NCBI GenBank assembly: GCA_036308445.1
Contig: JAXJVS010000111.1
Location: forward strand, 1 to 31,012
DNA from: MGBC113645 sp036308445
GTDB taxonomy: Bacteria > Bacillota_I > Bacilli_A > Erysipelotrichales > Coprobacillaceae
DNA length: 31,012 bases
Direction of reading: 5' to 3'
Shown here: positions 17,494 through 23,840 of the stretch, piece by piece
Position numbering within the stretch: the stretch's first letter is position 1
Layout of the letters: each line of letters opens with the position of its first letter
The notes under the pieces: model-generated
The model's database searches: none
What the model saw: only the letters and a program-made list of their open reading frames with translations
What the model was told of the DNA's origin: nothing
Position numbers and translations under genes: made by a program

Positions 17494-17502
17494 ATTATAG
17501 CA
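17494..17502 (-). promoter_or_regulatory. yaaA-recF-gyrBA promoter, extended -10
   Basis: On the minus strand the bases read TGCTATAAT: a perfect -10 with the TGn extension, 35 bp before the yaaA ATG. The -35 is weak, as for other extended -10 promoters in this window. Confidence 0.65.
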
Positions 17503-17788
17503 CATTTTTTATAAAAATCCTAGTTTTAATCGATATAAACCATTTTTATTAAAAGTATATAATTTTATATTTTATATAAAAAATGTCTTAAATCGCTTAA
17601 AATACGGTAAAATAAAGGATGTTAAGTATTTTAAACTCAATAATTATAAAATAAAAATATCTCTTATATTATAACAATACTCTAGGAATACACATATTTA
17701 TATTATTATATATTTAAAAAGAGTCGTATTGTTTGAAAAGATTTAACTATTCCTTTTGTATTATCTTTATATTTATTTTTGTAATATT

Positions 17789-17827
17789 AAAAACCTTCTA
17801 CTACATATACTGTAATAGAAGGTTTTT
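17789..17827 (-). terminator. Rho-independent terminator after dnaN
   Basis: The 12-bp stem AAAAACCTTCTA / TAGAAGGTTTTT (17789-17800 and 17816-17827), extended inside by TACA/TGTA, begins 4 nt past the dnaN stop. It has T-rich arms on both strands and separates dnaA-dnaN from the recF-gyrase operon. Confidence 0.9.
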
Positions 17828-17831
17828 ATTT

Positions 17832-18935
17832 CTAATAAGTTCTTACAGGTAATACTAATTGAATTATATCTTCTCTTTCGATATCTTTAATAATGAAAGG
17901 TCTCATTTCTCCAGTAAATAAGATAACTATCTTTTCACTATTTATAGCTTTAATCGCTTCATTCATATATTTAGAACTAAATGATATATGTAATGAATTT
18001 CCTTTATAGAAAGCTTTACTTAAGTTTTCTTCTACAGATCCAATTTCTTGACTATATGAAGACATAATCACTTGTTCATCATCCATAGTAAGTTTTACAA
18101 TATGATTTTGTTCAGATGATAATAATGATGCTCTATCTAAAGCACTTAATAAACTAACTGTATCAATATTCATAGAATAATCAAATGCATCCGGAATTAA
18201 ACGACTAGTATCAGGATAAGATCCATCAATTAATCTTGTTTGAATTAATACATTATTAATAATAAATAAAACTTTTCTATCAGATACATATAAATCAATA
18301 AGTTCATCTTTTTCAATAATTCTGCTAATTTCAATTAAACTCTTCTTTGGAATAATGATATTAAATGAAATATTAGAATCAATTTTTAACATTTTCTTAG
18401 CTAAACGATAACTATCAGTTGCAATACATTCTAAGATATTATCTTTAGCCTTAAAGTTAACACCAGTTAATACTGGTCTAGTTTCTTTTTCACTAGTAGC
18501 AAAACTTGTTTGTTCTATTGCTTGTTTTAATTCTGAAGATTTTAATTGGAAATGACTACCGACCTTATTTAAATCAATTCTTGGATATTCAATATAAGAT
18601 GTACCGTTTAAATCAAATCTAGAAGAATTACTTTCAATTCTAGTTAAAGTACCATCTACTATATAAATATGTACAATATCTCCTTCAATCTTTCTAATAA
18701 TTTCTAATATATATTTAGAAGATAAAACAACAGATCCTACTTCTAATATTTCAATATTCTCACTGATAGTTGTCTGAATAGTAATATCACTATCACTACC
18801 AGTTAAAACTAAACAATCTTCTTTTAATTCAAATTTAATACCTGTTAATACAGGTAAAGGGCTTTTTAAAGAAACAGCTCTTGAAACTTTAGTTAAAGCA
18901 TTTAATAATTCAGTTCTTTTGACTTTAAAATTCAT
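17832..18935 (-). CDS. dnaN: DNA polymerase III beta sliding clamp
   Basis: A 367-aa clamp protein with three similar domains, the normal length for the family. It begins MNFKVKRTELLNALTKVSRAVSLKSPLPVLTGIKFEL and ends with IVLFTGEMRPFIIKDIEREDIIQLVLPVRTY, the conserved C-terminal MRPF and LPVRTY motifs. It is loaded by DnaX and HolB, encoded further left, and tethers the replicative polymerase. AAGGAG precedes the ATG. The gene follows dnaA after the second DnaA-box cluster, as in Bacillus, and may be read both from the dnaA promoter and from its own. Confidence 0.98.
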   Translation of the reverse strand: MNFKVKRTELLNALTKVSRAVSLKSPLPVLTGIKFELKEDCLVLTGSDSDITIQTTISENIEILEVGSVVLSSKYILEIIRKIEGDIVHIYIVDGTLTRIESNSSRFDLNGTSYIEYPRIDLNKVGSHFQLKSSELKQAIEQTSFATSEKETRPVLTGVNFKAKDNILECIATDSYRLAKKMLKIDSNISFNIIIPKKSLIEISRIIEKDELIDLYVSDRKVLFIINNVLIQTRLIDGSYPDTSRLIPDAFDYSMNIDTVSLLSALDRASLLSSEQNHIVKLTMDDEQVIMSSYSQEIGSVEENLSKAFYKGNSLHISFSSKYMNEAIKAINSEKIVILFTGEMRPFIIKDIEREDIIQLVLPVRTY

Positions 18936-18963
18936 AATTTTCTCCTTTATATATATTTTAAAT

Positions 18964-18992
18964 ATAATAATTAGTAATAATAATACTGTGAA
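18964..18992 (-). promoter_or_regulatory. Candidate dnaN promoter overlapping DnaA box and trio
   Basis: On the minus strand TTCACA (18992-18987, part of a DnaA box), a 17-bp spacer and TATTAT (18969-18964) make a 5/6 and 5/6 promoter match, about 30 bp before the dnaN start. The spacer consists of the DnaA-trio run. If real, DnaA bound there would block it. Confidence 0.4.
18972..18986 (+). promoter_or_regulatory. DnaA-trio element (origin unwinding)
   Basis: On the plus strand the bases read TAG TAA TAA TAA TAC and abut the DnaA box beginning at 18987. This matches the DnaA-trio pattern known from Bacillus subtilis (repeats of 3'-[G/A]A[T/A]-5' next to a DnaA box, on the dnaN side of the dnaA-dnaN gap). 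The next 30 bp toward dnaN are almost pure A/T. The short GC cluster found between box and trio in Bacillus is absent here. Confidence 0.65.
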
Positions 18993-19078
18993 TAATGTGA
19001 ATAACTTACAAAAAAGTGGTTTTAATCAATATTTTTTGATATAAAACCTGTGAATAAATTGTGTACAATTGTGAATAA
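18987..19078. other. oriC: oriC part 2: DnaA-box cluster between dnaA and dnaN
   Basis: Five DnaA boxes in the same orientation are visible: TGTGAATAA at 18987-18995, 18996-19004, 19049-19057 and 19070-19078, and TGTGTACAA at 19060-19068. The first two abut with no spacing. Together with the trio run at 18972-18986 and the adjacent A/T-rich DNA this is the best candidate for the site of strand opening. Confidence 0.85.
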
Positions 19079-19081
19079 CTT

Positions 19082-20428
19082 TTAGACTAACTTACTTTTT
19101 AATTCATCAATTGCTTTTTTATAATTCATATCTTTTTTCATGTTTTTAGTGACTTTATCGCAGGCCTTCATGACAGTTGAATGATCTCTTCCTCCAAATT
19201 CATGACCTATCTGTATAAATGATATATCTTTAATTAAGTTTCTTACTAAGTACATAGCAATATGTCTAGCAATAATAATATTAGAGGTTCTTGATTTAGA
19301 ATTAATTTGAGCAACTGTTAAATTATAATAATCAGCTACAGTTTTTTTGATTAAATCAACAGTTAATTCTTTCTTTTCTTTTTCTTGATGATAAGTATCA
19401 GCAAAAGCTTCTAAAGCAAAATCTAAATCAATCTTATCTAATTTTTTACCGCATATAAGCTTATAAAACAGTAATCTTTTTAATGAACCTTCTAACTCTC
19501 TAACATCATTATTAAAATGACTTGCAATAAAATCTAATACTTCTTCTGTAATTGGAAACTCTACATTCTCTAATTCTATTTTTTTTCTAAGAATTGCTTT
19601 GGAAGTTTCAAATTCTGGAGTATCAATACTTACCGTTAATCCTTGTGTGAAACGACTTACTAATCTTCTTTCCATTCCTTTAAGTTCACTAGGAGGTTGA
19701 TCACTAGTAATGACAATTTGTTTTTTGTTTTTCTTTAATTCATTAAATATATTAAATAGAACTTCACTACTAGATTCTTTTGCAGCTATGAATTGAATAT
19801 CATCTATTAATAATATATCAATATGACGATATTTAAAATTAAAATTATCTACTGTGTTATCTTTAATAGATTTAACATATTCATTAACAAAGCTCTCACT
19901 AGTTGTATAAAGGATTCTTAAAGAAGGATTTCTTCTCTTGGCATAATTACCAATAGCATTTAATAAGTGTGTTTTTCCTAGTCCAGATTGACTATAAATA
20001 AATAATGGACTATAAGAAATTCCTGGTTTCATTGCAACAGCTAAAGAAGCGTTTTGAGCTATTCTATTACTGTTACCAACGACAAAGGTTTCAAAAGTAA
20101 GATCATTATTAAGATTATCTTCTACTTCTAAATAATCATCATTATTAATATGTGTATTCAAGTAATCTTCTTCAGTTAAGAAGACTAAATGATAATGACT
20201 ATTAGAAACAGTATTGAATATCTCTTCTAATGTTTCTTTTTCACTGACAATAATTTCATAATTATACTTAAATTCAATAGTTATAATGATATCACTATCT
20301 ATAACTTCTCTAATCTTTAAAGGAGCAAAAAATGAATCAATTGTAATACTGTCTAACATCTGGCTATTGAGCATCTGTTCTCTAAAAATACTTAATGTTT
20401 TTGCCCAATTAAGTTCTAATTGATCCAT
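19082..20428 (-). CDS. dnaA: Chromosomal replication initiator DnaA
   Basis: A 448-aa AAA+ initiator. Domain I spans about 1-85; domain II is short. Domain III has Walker A SQSGLGKT (146-153), Walker B ILLIDDIQF and the arginine-finger region ERRLVSRFTQGLTV. Domain IV ends with the DNA-binding helix-turn-helix and signature FIQIGHEFGGRDHSTVMKACDKV. The first Walker A glycine, normally G, is serine (S146), an oddity. The start is set by GAGGTGG before the ATG. Boxes of DnaA-binding type lie on both sides, and one is within its own putative promoter. Confidence 0.98.
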   Translation of the reverse strand: MDQLELNWAKTLSIFREQMLNSQMLDSITIDSFFAPLKIREVIDSDIIITIEFKYNYEIIVSEKETLEEIFNTVSNSHYHLVFLTEEDYLNTHINNDDYLEVEDNLNNDLTFETFVVGNSNRIAQNASLAVAMKPGISYSPLFIYSQSGLGKTHLLNAIGNYAKRRNPSLRILYTTSESFVNEYVKSIKDNTVDNFNFKYRHIDILLIDDIQFIAAKESSSEVLFNIFNELKKNKKQIVITSDQPPSELKGMERRLVSRFTQGLTVSIDTPEFETSKAILRKKIELENVEFPITEEVLDFIASHFNNDVRELEGSLKRLLFYKLICGKKLDKIDLDFALEAFADTYHQEKEKKELTVDLIKKTVADYYNLTVAQINSKSRTSNIIIARHIAMYLVRNLIKDISFIQIGHEFGGRDHSTVMKACDKVTKNMKKDMNYKKAIDELKSKLV

Positions 20429-20449
20429 ATTACCACCTCACTCACAATC

Positions 20450-20478
20450 ATTATAAAGGAAATTGTGCATAATTAAAA
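20450..20478 (-). promoter_or_regulatory. dnaA promoter with internal DnaA box
   Basis: On the minus strand a perfect TATAAT (20455-20450) lies 22 bp before the dnaA ATG. At 17-bp spacing a weak -35 (TTTTAA) is present. The spacer contains the DnaA box TTATGCACA (20472-20464), so DnaA binding would sit on the promoter, consistent with autorepression as known in other bacteria. Confidence 0.6.
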
Positions 20479-20746
20479 GAACAAAAAAATTATTCACAAT
20501 TTATGCACATAGTTGTGCACAGTGAAAAAGCCTGAAAAATCGGTACTTTTTTTCCTTAGCAACAAATTCACAGTTATGCACATTGTGTACAATTTTTTTG
20601 AGATTGTGAATAACTGTGAATAAAAATACTAATTCACATCTTATTCATAAGTTATTCAATAAAAAAATGTAGAAATAAAGAGAAAAAACAAGGGTTTTCC
20701 ACAATTGTGAATAACCAGTTTCACATTGTGAATAAATTGTGAAAAA
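20464..20746. other. oriC: oriC part 1: DnaA-box cluster between dnaA and rpmH
   Basis: Exact or near boxes are: TGTGCATAA 20464; TTATTCACA 20490; TTATGCACA 20501 and 20574; TTGTGCACA 20513; TGTGTACAA 20584; TGTGAATAA 20605, 20615, 20706 and 20727; TTTTCCACA 20695; TGTGAAAAA 20738 (first base given). The 437-nt gap between dnaA and rpmH has no coding frame. The divergent dnaA and rpmH genes flank it and gene strand changes here, as expected for the origin. Together with the dnaA-dnaN cluster it forms a Bacillus-type bipartite oriC. Confidence 0.93.
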
Positions 20747-20780
20747 GAAAGATAAATAGATAATATTTTGAATTTCATCA

Positions 20781-20809
20781 TTGACTTATGCAAATAAAAA
20801 CAATATAAT
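20781..20809 (+). promoter_or_regulatory. rpmH promoter
   Basis: TTGACT (20781-20786), a 17-bp spacer and a perfect TATAAT (20804-20809) form the strongest sigma-A promoter in the window, 56 bp before the rpmH start. A DnaA-box-like TGTGTATAA (20828-20836) lies just downstream. Confidence 0.85.
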
Positions 20810-20865
20810 AATGGAGCATATGTTTACTGTGTATAAAAATATATTAATTTTGGAGGTGTAATAAA

Positions 20866-21000
20866 ATGAAAAGAACATATCAACCAAATAAGAGAAAAAG
20901 ATCAAAAACTCATGGTTTTAGAGCTAGAATGGCAACAGTAGGCGGAAGAAAAGTACTTGCTCGTCGCCGTAAAAGAGGAAGAAAAGTTTTATCTGCCTAA
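20866..21000 (+). CDS. rpmH: 50S ribosomal protein L34
   Basis: A 44-aa, very basic protein: MKRTYQPNKRKRSKTHGFRA, continuing RMATVGGRKVLARRRKRGRK and ending VLSA. This is a full-length, canonical L34, a component of the large ribosomal subunit. TGGAGGTG lies 9 nt upstream of the ATG. It is the first gene on the right replichore, transcribed away from the origin, with rnpA following after a terminator-like hairpin. Confidence 0.98.
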   Translation: MKRTYQPNKRKRSKTHGFRARMATVGGRKVLARRRKRGRKVLSA

Positions 21001-21002
21001 TT

Positions 21003-21030
21003 AAAAATCCACTTTTATGTGGTTTTTTTT
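21003..21030 (+). terminator. Terminator/attenuator hairpin between rpmH and rnpA
   Basis: CCAC (21009-21012) and GTGG (21019-21022) form a stem with a 6-nt loop; flanking A-run and T-run can extend it, and eight T residues follow. It lies immediately after rpmH and ends 10 nt before the rnpA start, so it probably attenuates rnpA-yidC-jag relative to the ribosomal protein gene. Confidence 0.75.
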
Positions 21031-21040
21031 CTAAATAAAT

Positions 21041-21379
21041 ATGGATAAATTACATAGAGTTAGAAAGAATGAAGATTTTCAATCTATTATTAAGGATAAA
21101 AAAAGTGTCGCAAATTCTAAATTTGTGGTTTATTATAAGAAGAATAATTTATCTTTATTAAGAGTTGGATTTTCAGTAAGTAAGAAATTAGGTAAAGCGG
21201 TTATTCGTAACAAGACTAAAAGACAGGTACGAATGATGGCGAGAGAAATTTTTGATCAAAATCAAAGTATGGATTACATTATTATAGTAAGAAATAAATT
21301 TTTAGAAAGTTCATATGAAGAAAATAAAAAAGATTTATTATTCTTATATAATAAAATAAATAGAAGGATGGACAAGTAG
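21041..21379 (+). CDS. rnpA: Ribonuclease P protein component
   Basis: A 112-aa basic protein that binds the catalytic RNase P RNA for 5' processing of tRNA precursors. It has the conserved RNR block in GFSVSKKLGKAVIRNKTKRQVRMMARE (about residues 46-72) and the N-terminal LHRVRKNEDFQ. Length is normal. No Shine-Dalgarno sequence precedes the ATG: the 18 nt upstream are the terminator T-run plus CTAAATAAAT. The start is nevertheless supported by alignment of the N-terminus with the family and by the absence of a better codon. The stop is 2 nt before yidC. Confidence 0.96.
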   Translation: MDKLHRVRKNEDFQSIIKDKKSVANSKFVVYYKKNNLSLLRVGFSVSKKLGKAVIRNKTKRQVRMMAREIFDQNQSMDYIIIVRNKFLESSYEENKKDLLFLYNKINRRMDK

Positions 21380-21381
21380 AA

Positions 21382-22245
21382 ATGTATTTAGATCAACGTA
21401 CAAAAAAGTTTTTAAAAGTTTTTGGTATTGTTGCTTTAGTATTTGTATTAGCTGGATGTACATCTAACTTAGATGCTAATGGAAAGTTAATCGCAGAAAG
21501 AGCTATTAATGAGTCTACGAAATGGTCTTTAGATGCAGGTATTTTTGATTTCATTTTAACAATCCCTATTGCTAAAGGAATTTTATTTATTTCTAATTAC
21601 TTAGGTGGTATTGTTGGTGGGGTTGTCGGAATGACAATATTTGTAAACTTATTAATTTTACCAATTATGGTTAAGTCAACAGTATCTTCTCAAAAGATGC
21701 AATTAATTCAACCAGAAATCGAAAAAATTCAAATGAAGTATAGAGGTCGTAATGATCAAGCATCACAAATGCGTATGAGTGTTGAAATACAAAACTTATA
21801 CAAGAAACATAACATTAGTATGTTTGCTTCATTTACAACTTTCTTAACTTTACCTATTATGTTGGCAATGTGGCAAGCTGTTCAAAGATTAGAAGTTATT
21901 TATACTACTACATTCTTTGGTTTAAACTTAGGTGAAAAACCTTTAGAAATGATTACTAGTGGTAAATGGCAATACTTATTTATTGTTATTATTGTTGGAT
22001 TAACTCAATTCTTTGCTATTCAGATTAACCAGATTATGTTGAAGAGAAATAGAAAGTATAAACCTTCTTCTCAACAAAAACAAATGAATCAAATGAACTA
22101 TATGATGACTATTATGATTGTATGGTTTGCATTAAGTATGCCTACTGCAATGTCTTTATATTGGATTACTACTAACCTTATTACTGTAGCTAGAACAGTT
22201 TATATTCAGCTATATCATATTGAAAAGCAAGATAAGGGGAATTAA
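21382..22245 (+). CDS. yidC: Membrane protein insertase YidC (SpoIIIJ/OxaA type), lipoprotein
   Basis: A 287-aa YidC/Oxa1 family insertase that helps the Sec system integrate and fold membrane proteins. A lipoprotein signal peptide ends in LAGC with lipidated C26, as in Gram-positive YidC. Five membrane segments are visible: around 57-77 (FILTIPIAKGILFISNYLGG), 80-98, 150-165, 195-212 and 232-262. The cytoplasmic hairpin IQPEIEKIQMKYRGRNDQASQMRMSVEIQNLYKKHNI is characteristic, and the positively charged tail follows. The rnpA-yidC-jag order is standard. Confidence 0.96.
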   Translation: MYLDQRTKKFLKVFGIVALVFVLAGCTSNLDANGKLIAERAINESTKWSLDAGIFDFILTIPIAKGILFISNYLGGIVGGVVGMTIFVNLLILPIMVKSTVSSQKMQLIQPEIEKIQMKYRGRNDQASQMRMSVEIQNLYKKHNISMFASFTTFLTLPIMLAMWQAVQRLEVIYTTTFFGLNLGEKPLEMITSGKWQYLFIVIIVGLTQFFAIQINQIMLKRNRKYKPSSQQKQMNQMNYMMTIMIVWFALSMPTAMSLYWITTNLITVARTVYIQLYHIEKQDKGN

Positions 22246-22247
22246 AA

Positions 22248-22847
22248 ATGAAAATTTATGAAGGTAAAACAGTAGAAGATGCAGTTGCATATGCATGTGC
22301 AGATTTAGGTATTGCGGCTGACGATTTGAATTATGAAGTCATTGAAGAAAAAAAAGGACTTTTCACAAAAAAAGTCGTTATTGAATGTTATACTACTGAT
22401 ATGATTTTAACTTATATGGAAGATTTTGTAAGAAATACTCTTGCAAATATGGAATTTGAAGTTGAAACAGTATCTTATATTCAAGATGATAGATTATATT
22501 GTAATGTAAATACAAATAATAATTCTATTTTAATTGGAAAAAATGGTGTTATCTTAAGAGCATTGAATTTAATTGTAAAGAATGCTGTTAACCATGAATT
22601 CAAGAAGAGAATTGAAATTAGTATTGATATTAATGGATATAAAGAAAGTCGCTATAAAAAAGTTATGGCTATGTCTAAAAGATTAGGAAAACAGGTCTTA
22701 AGAACTAAAGCTCCTATTAAACTAGATCCTATGCCAGCTGATGAAAGAAAAGTTATGCATCAGACAATTGCTGAAATGGGTCATTTAAAGACTGAAAGTA
22801 AAGGCGAAGGAAAAAATAGACATATCACAATTTCATATGTAGATTAA
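22248..22847 (+). CDS. jag: RNA-binding protein Jag (KhpB/EloR)
   Basis: A 199-aa protein with the three Jag parts: Jag_N (1-50; MKIYEGKTVEDAVAYACADLG), a KH domain (about 75-140; the loop here reads NSILIGKNGVILRALNLIVKNAVN, close to the GxxG motif as GKNG), and a C-terminal R3H domain (ERKVMHQTIAEMGHLKTESKGEGKNRHITI). In streptococci and lactobacilli KhpB/EloR controls cell elongation with KhpA; here that is family knowledge only. AAGGGGA precedes the ATG two bases after yidC, so both are probably co-translated. A terminator ends the unit. Confidence 0.95.
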   Translation: MKIYEGKTVEDAVAYACADLGIAADDLNYEVIEEKKGLFTKKVVIECYTTDMILTYMEDFVRNTLANMEFEVETVSYIQDDRLYCNVNTNNNSILIGKNGVILRALNLIVKNAVNHEFKKRIEISIDINGYKESRYKKVMAMSKRLGKQVLRTKAPIKLDPMPADERKVMHQTIAEMGHLKTESKGEGKNRHITISYVD

Positions 22848-22877
22848 GAAACTCTAATAACAGAGTTTCTTTTTTTA
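22847..22877 (+). terminator. Rho-independent terminator after jag
   Basis: The 9-bp perfect stem AGAAACTCT / AGAGTTTCT (22847-22855 and 22862-22870) with a 6-nt loop is followed by a T-run. It closes the rnpA-yidC-jag unit. Confidence 0.92.
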
Positions 22878-22879
22878 TT

Positions 22880-23134
22880 AAGATTTTGAAAGCGTTAGTC
22901 TAAATACAATAATAGAGGTACATCTGTACCCCTAAATGTTTGTATAAGCTAAAAAACTACTATATTAGAAAATTTCGCTAGCAGTTCTGCATTAACTGCA
23001 TAAAGAAAAATGAAGTTGTCTCCGCAACAACTTCATCATATAACATTTTTAATTATTGCACCTGTCTACTTGACAGGGGCGTCCCATATCTAGTGCCTTT
23101 TTCTATAGAATTAAAGATAGTTATGTAAAATACT
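22880..23134. other. Hairpin-rich intergenic region downstream of jag
   Basis: No credible coding frame is present. Four inverted repeats are visible: GGTACA/TGTACC (22917-22930), GCAGTT/AACTGC (22981-22999), ATGAAGTTGT/ACAACTTCAT (23010-23036) and CCTGTC/GACAGG (23061-23077). The third has a T-rich tail on the minus strand and may end the HD-gene transcript. The G+C content from 23055 to 23100 is higher than its surroundings. A decayed mobile element end or a structured RNA are possible; neither is established. Confidence 0.5.
23000..23036 (-). terminator. Likely terminator of the HD-domain gene
   Basis: The perfect 10-bp stem ATGAAGTTGT / ACAACTTCAT with a 7-nt loop is followed on the minus strand by TTTTTCTTTA. 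It is the first strong hairpin downstream of the HD gene, about 100 nt past its stop. Confidence 0.7.
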
Positions 23135-23674
23135 TTAAATGAAATTAGAATATTTTTCATATAAATCTAAATATAATTTTTCGACTTCTTCAAAAGGAAT
23201 AAACTGGTATTTAAATTGTATATGTAATTTAGGTTCTGGTCTATCTGGAGTTTCATTCAATAAATATTTTAAATCATAATATAACATATCATCATCTATA
23301 GATTTGATGATATGTTTTTCTTTATCAGTTAAAGGTGTACCTAAATATTTAATATAGATAATATCTAATAGTTGTTCTTCATTTTTTTGATAATCTAGTA
23401 ATTTTTTCTTGAAAGGACGAGGAACATCTGACATATATGCTTCACTAGCATCGTGAATCAAACAAGCAAGAATTATTTTATTAGAATAATTTCTAGCTTC
23501 AGCTTCAAGGGCACAAATAATACAATGTTGTGCTACTGAGAAAAAAGTTTTTACATGTCCATTTCCTCTACATGTAAGAGATAAAGCGTGAGCTATATCT
23601 TTAATATCGATTAAATTTATATCAGGATGAGTAGGATCGAAATGCTTACCTGTAAATGTAGTTATATGATTCAT
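23135..23674 (-). CDS. HD-domain phosphohydrolase (YfbR-like)
   Basis: A 179-aa HD-superfamily metal-dependent phosphohydrolase. The metal ligands expected are H50 (FFSVAQH), H74-D75 (CLIHDASEAY) and an aspartate in IKSIDDDML (about 127-129). The segment DIAHALSLTCRGNGHVKTFFSVAQH matches the YfbR-like/phage-type nucleotidase-like family, which dephosphorylates deoxynucleoside monophosphates in the studied members. The exact substrate here is not known. TGGAG lies upstream of the ATG and directly borders a long inverted repeat. The gene is on the lagging side between jag and mnmE, a place where such a gene is not part of the conserved order. Confidence 0.85.
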   Translation of the reverse strand: MNHITTFTGKHFDPTHPDINLIDIKDIAHALSLTCRGNGHVKTFFSVAQHCIICALEAEARNYSNKIILACLIHDASEAYMSDVPRPFKKKLLDYQKNEEQLLDIIYIKYLGTPLTDKEKHIIKSIDDDMLYYDLKYLLNETPDRPEPKLHIQFKYQFIPFEEVEKLYLDLYEKYSNFI

Positions 23675-23685
23675 TATAGATCTCC

Positions 23686-23731
23686 AATCTTTATTATATT
23701 ATGTATTGTAACACATAATATAATAAAGATT
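23686..23731. repeat. Perfect 19-bp inverted repeat upstream of the HD-domain gene
   Basis: The left arm AATCTTTATTATATTATGT (23686-23704) and right arm (23713-23731) are exact reverse complements, separated by ATTGTAAC. It ends 2 bp before the GGAG ribosome-binding site of the HD gene and contains a TATAAT on the minus strand. It could be an operator or, if transcribed, a hairpin that hides the ribosome-binding site. Confidence 0.85.
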
Positions 23732-23790
23732 ATAAATATAAAATTAATTATCTTAAATCTATGATTTTTAAAATGATCTGATATAAGATA

Positions 23791-23818
23791 TAGATATTTA
23801 AAAAAGATATGTTATACT
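23791..23818 (+). promoter_or_regulatory. Candidate mnmE promoter
   Basis: TAGATA (23791-23796), a 16-bp spacer ending in TGT and TATACT (23813-23818) lie 23 bp before the mnmE ATG. AGGTGA (23831-23836) is the ribosome-binding site. Confidence 0.55.
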
Positions 23819-23840
23819 ATACAAGAAAGTAGGTGAAAGA

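Larger units (their letters stand above)
17460..17831. other. Intergenic region between yaaA and dnaN (372 nt)
   Basis: This very AT-rich stretch holds no credible coding frame. It contains the dnaN terminator at its right end, the yaaA promoter at its left end and, between them, a second perfect extended -10 on the minus strand (TGTTATAAT, 17676-17668). If used, that site would give yaaA-recF-gyrBA a leader of about 200 nt. No DnaA box was found in it. Confidence 0.6.
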
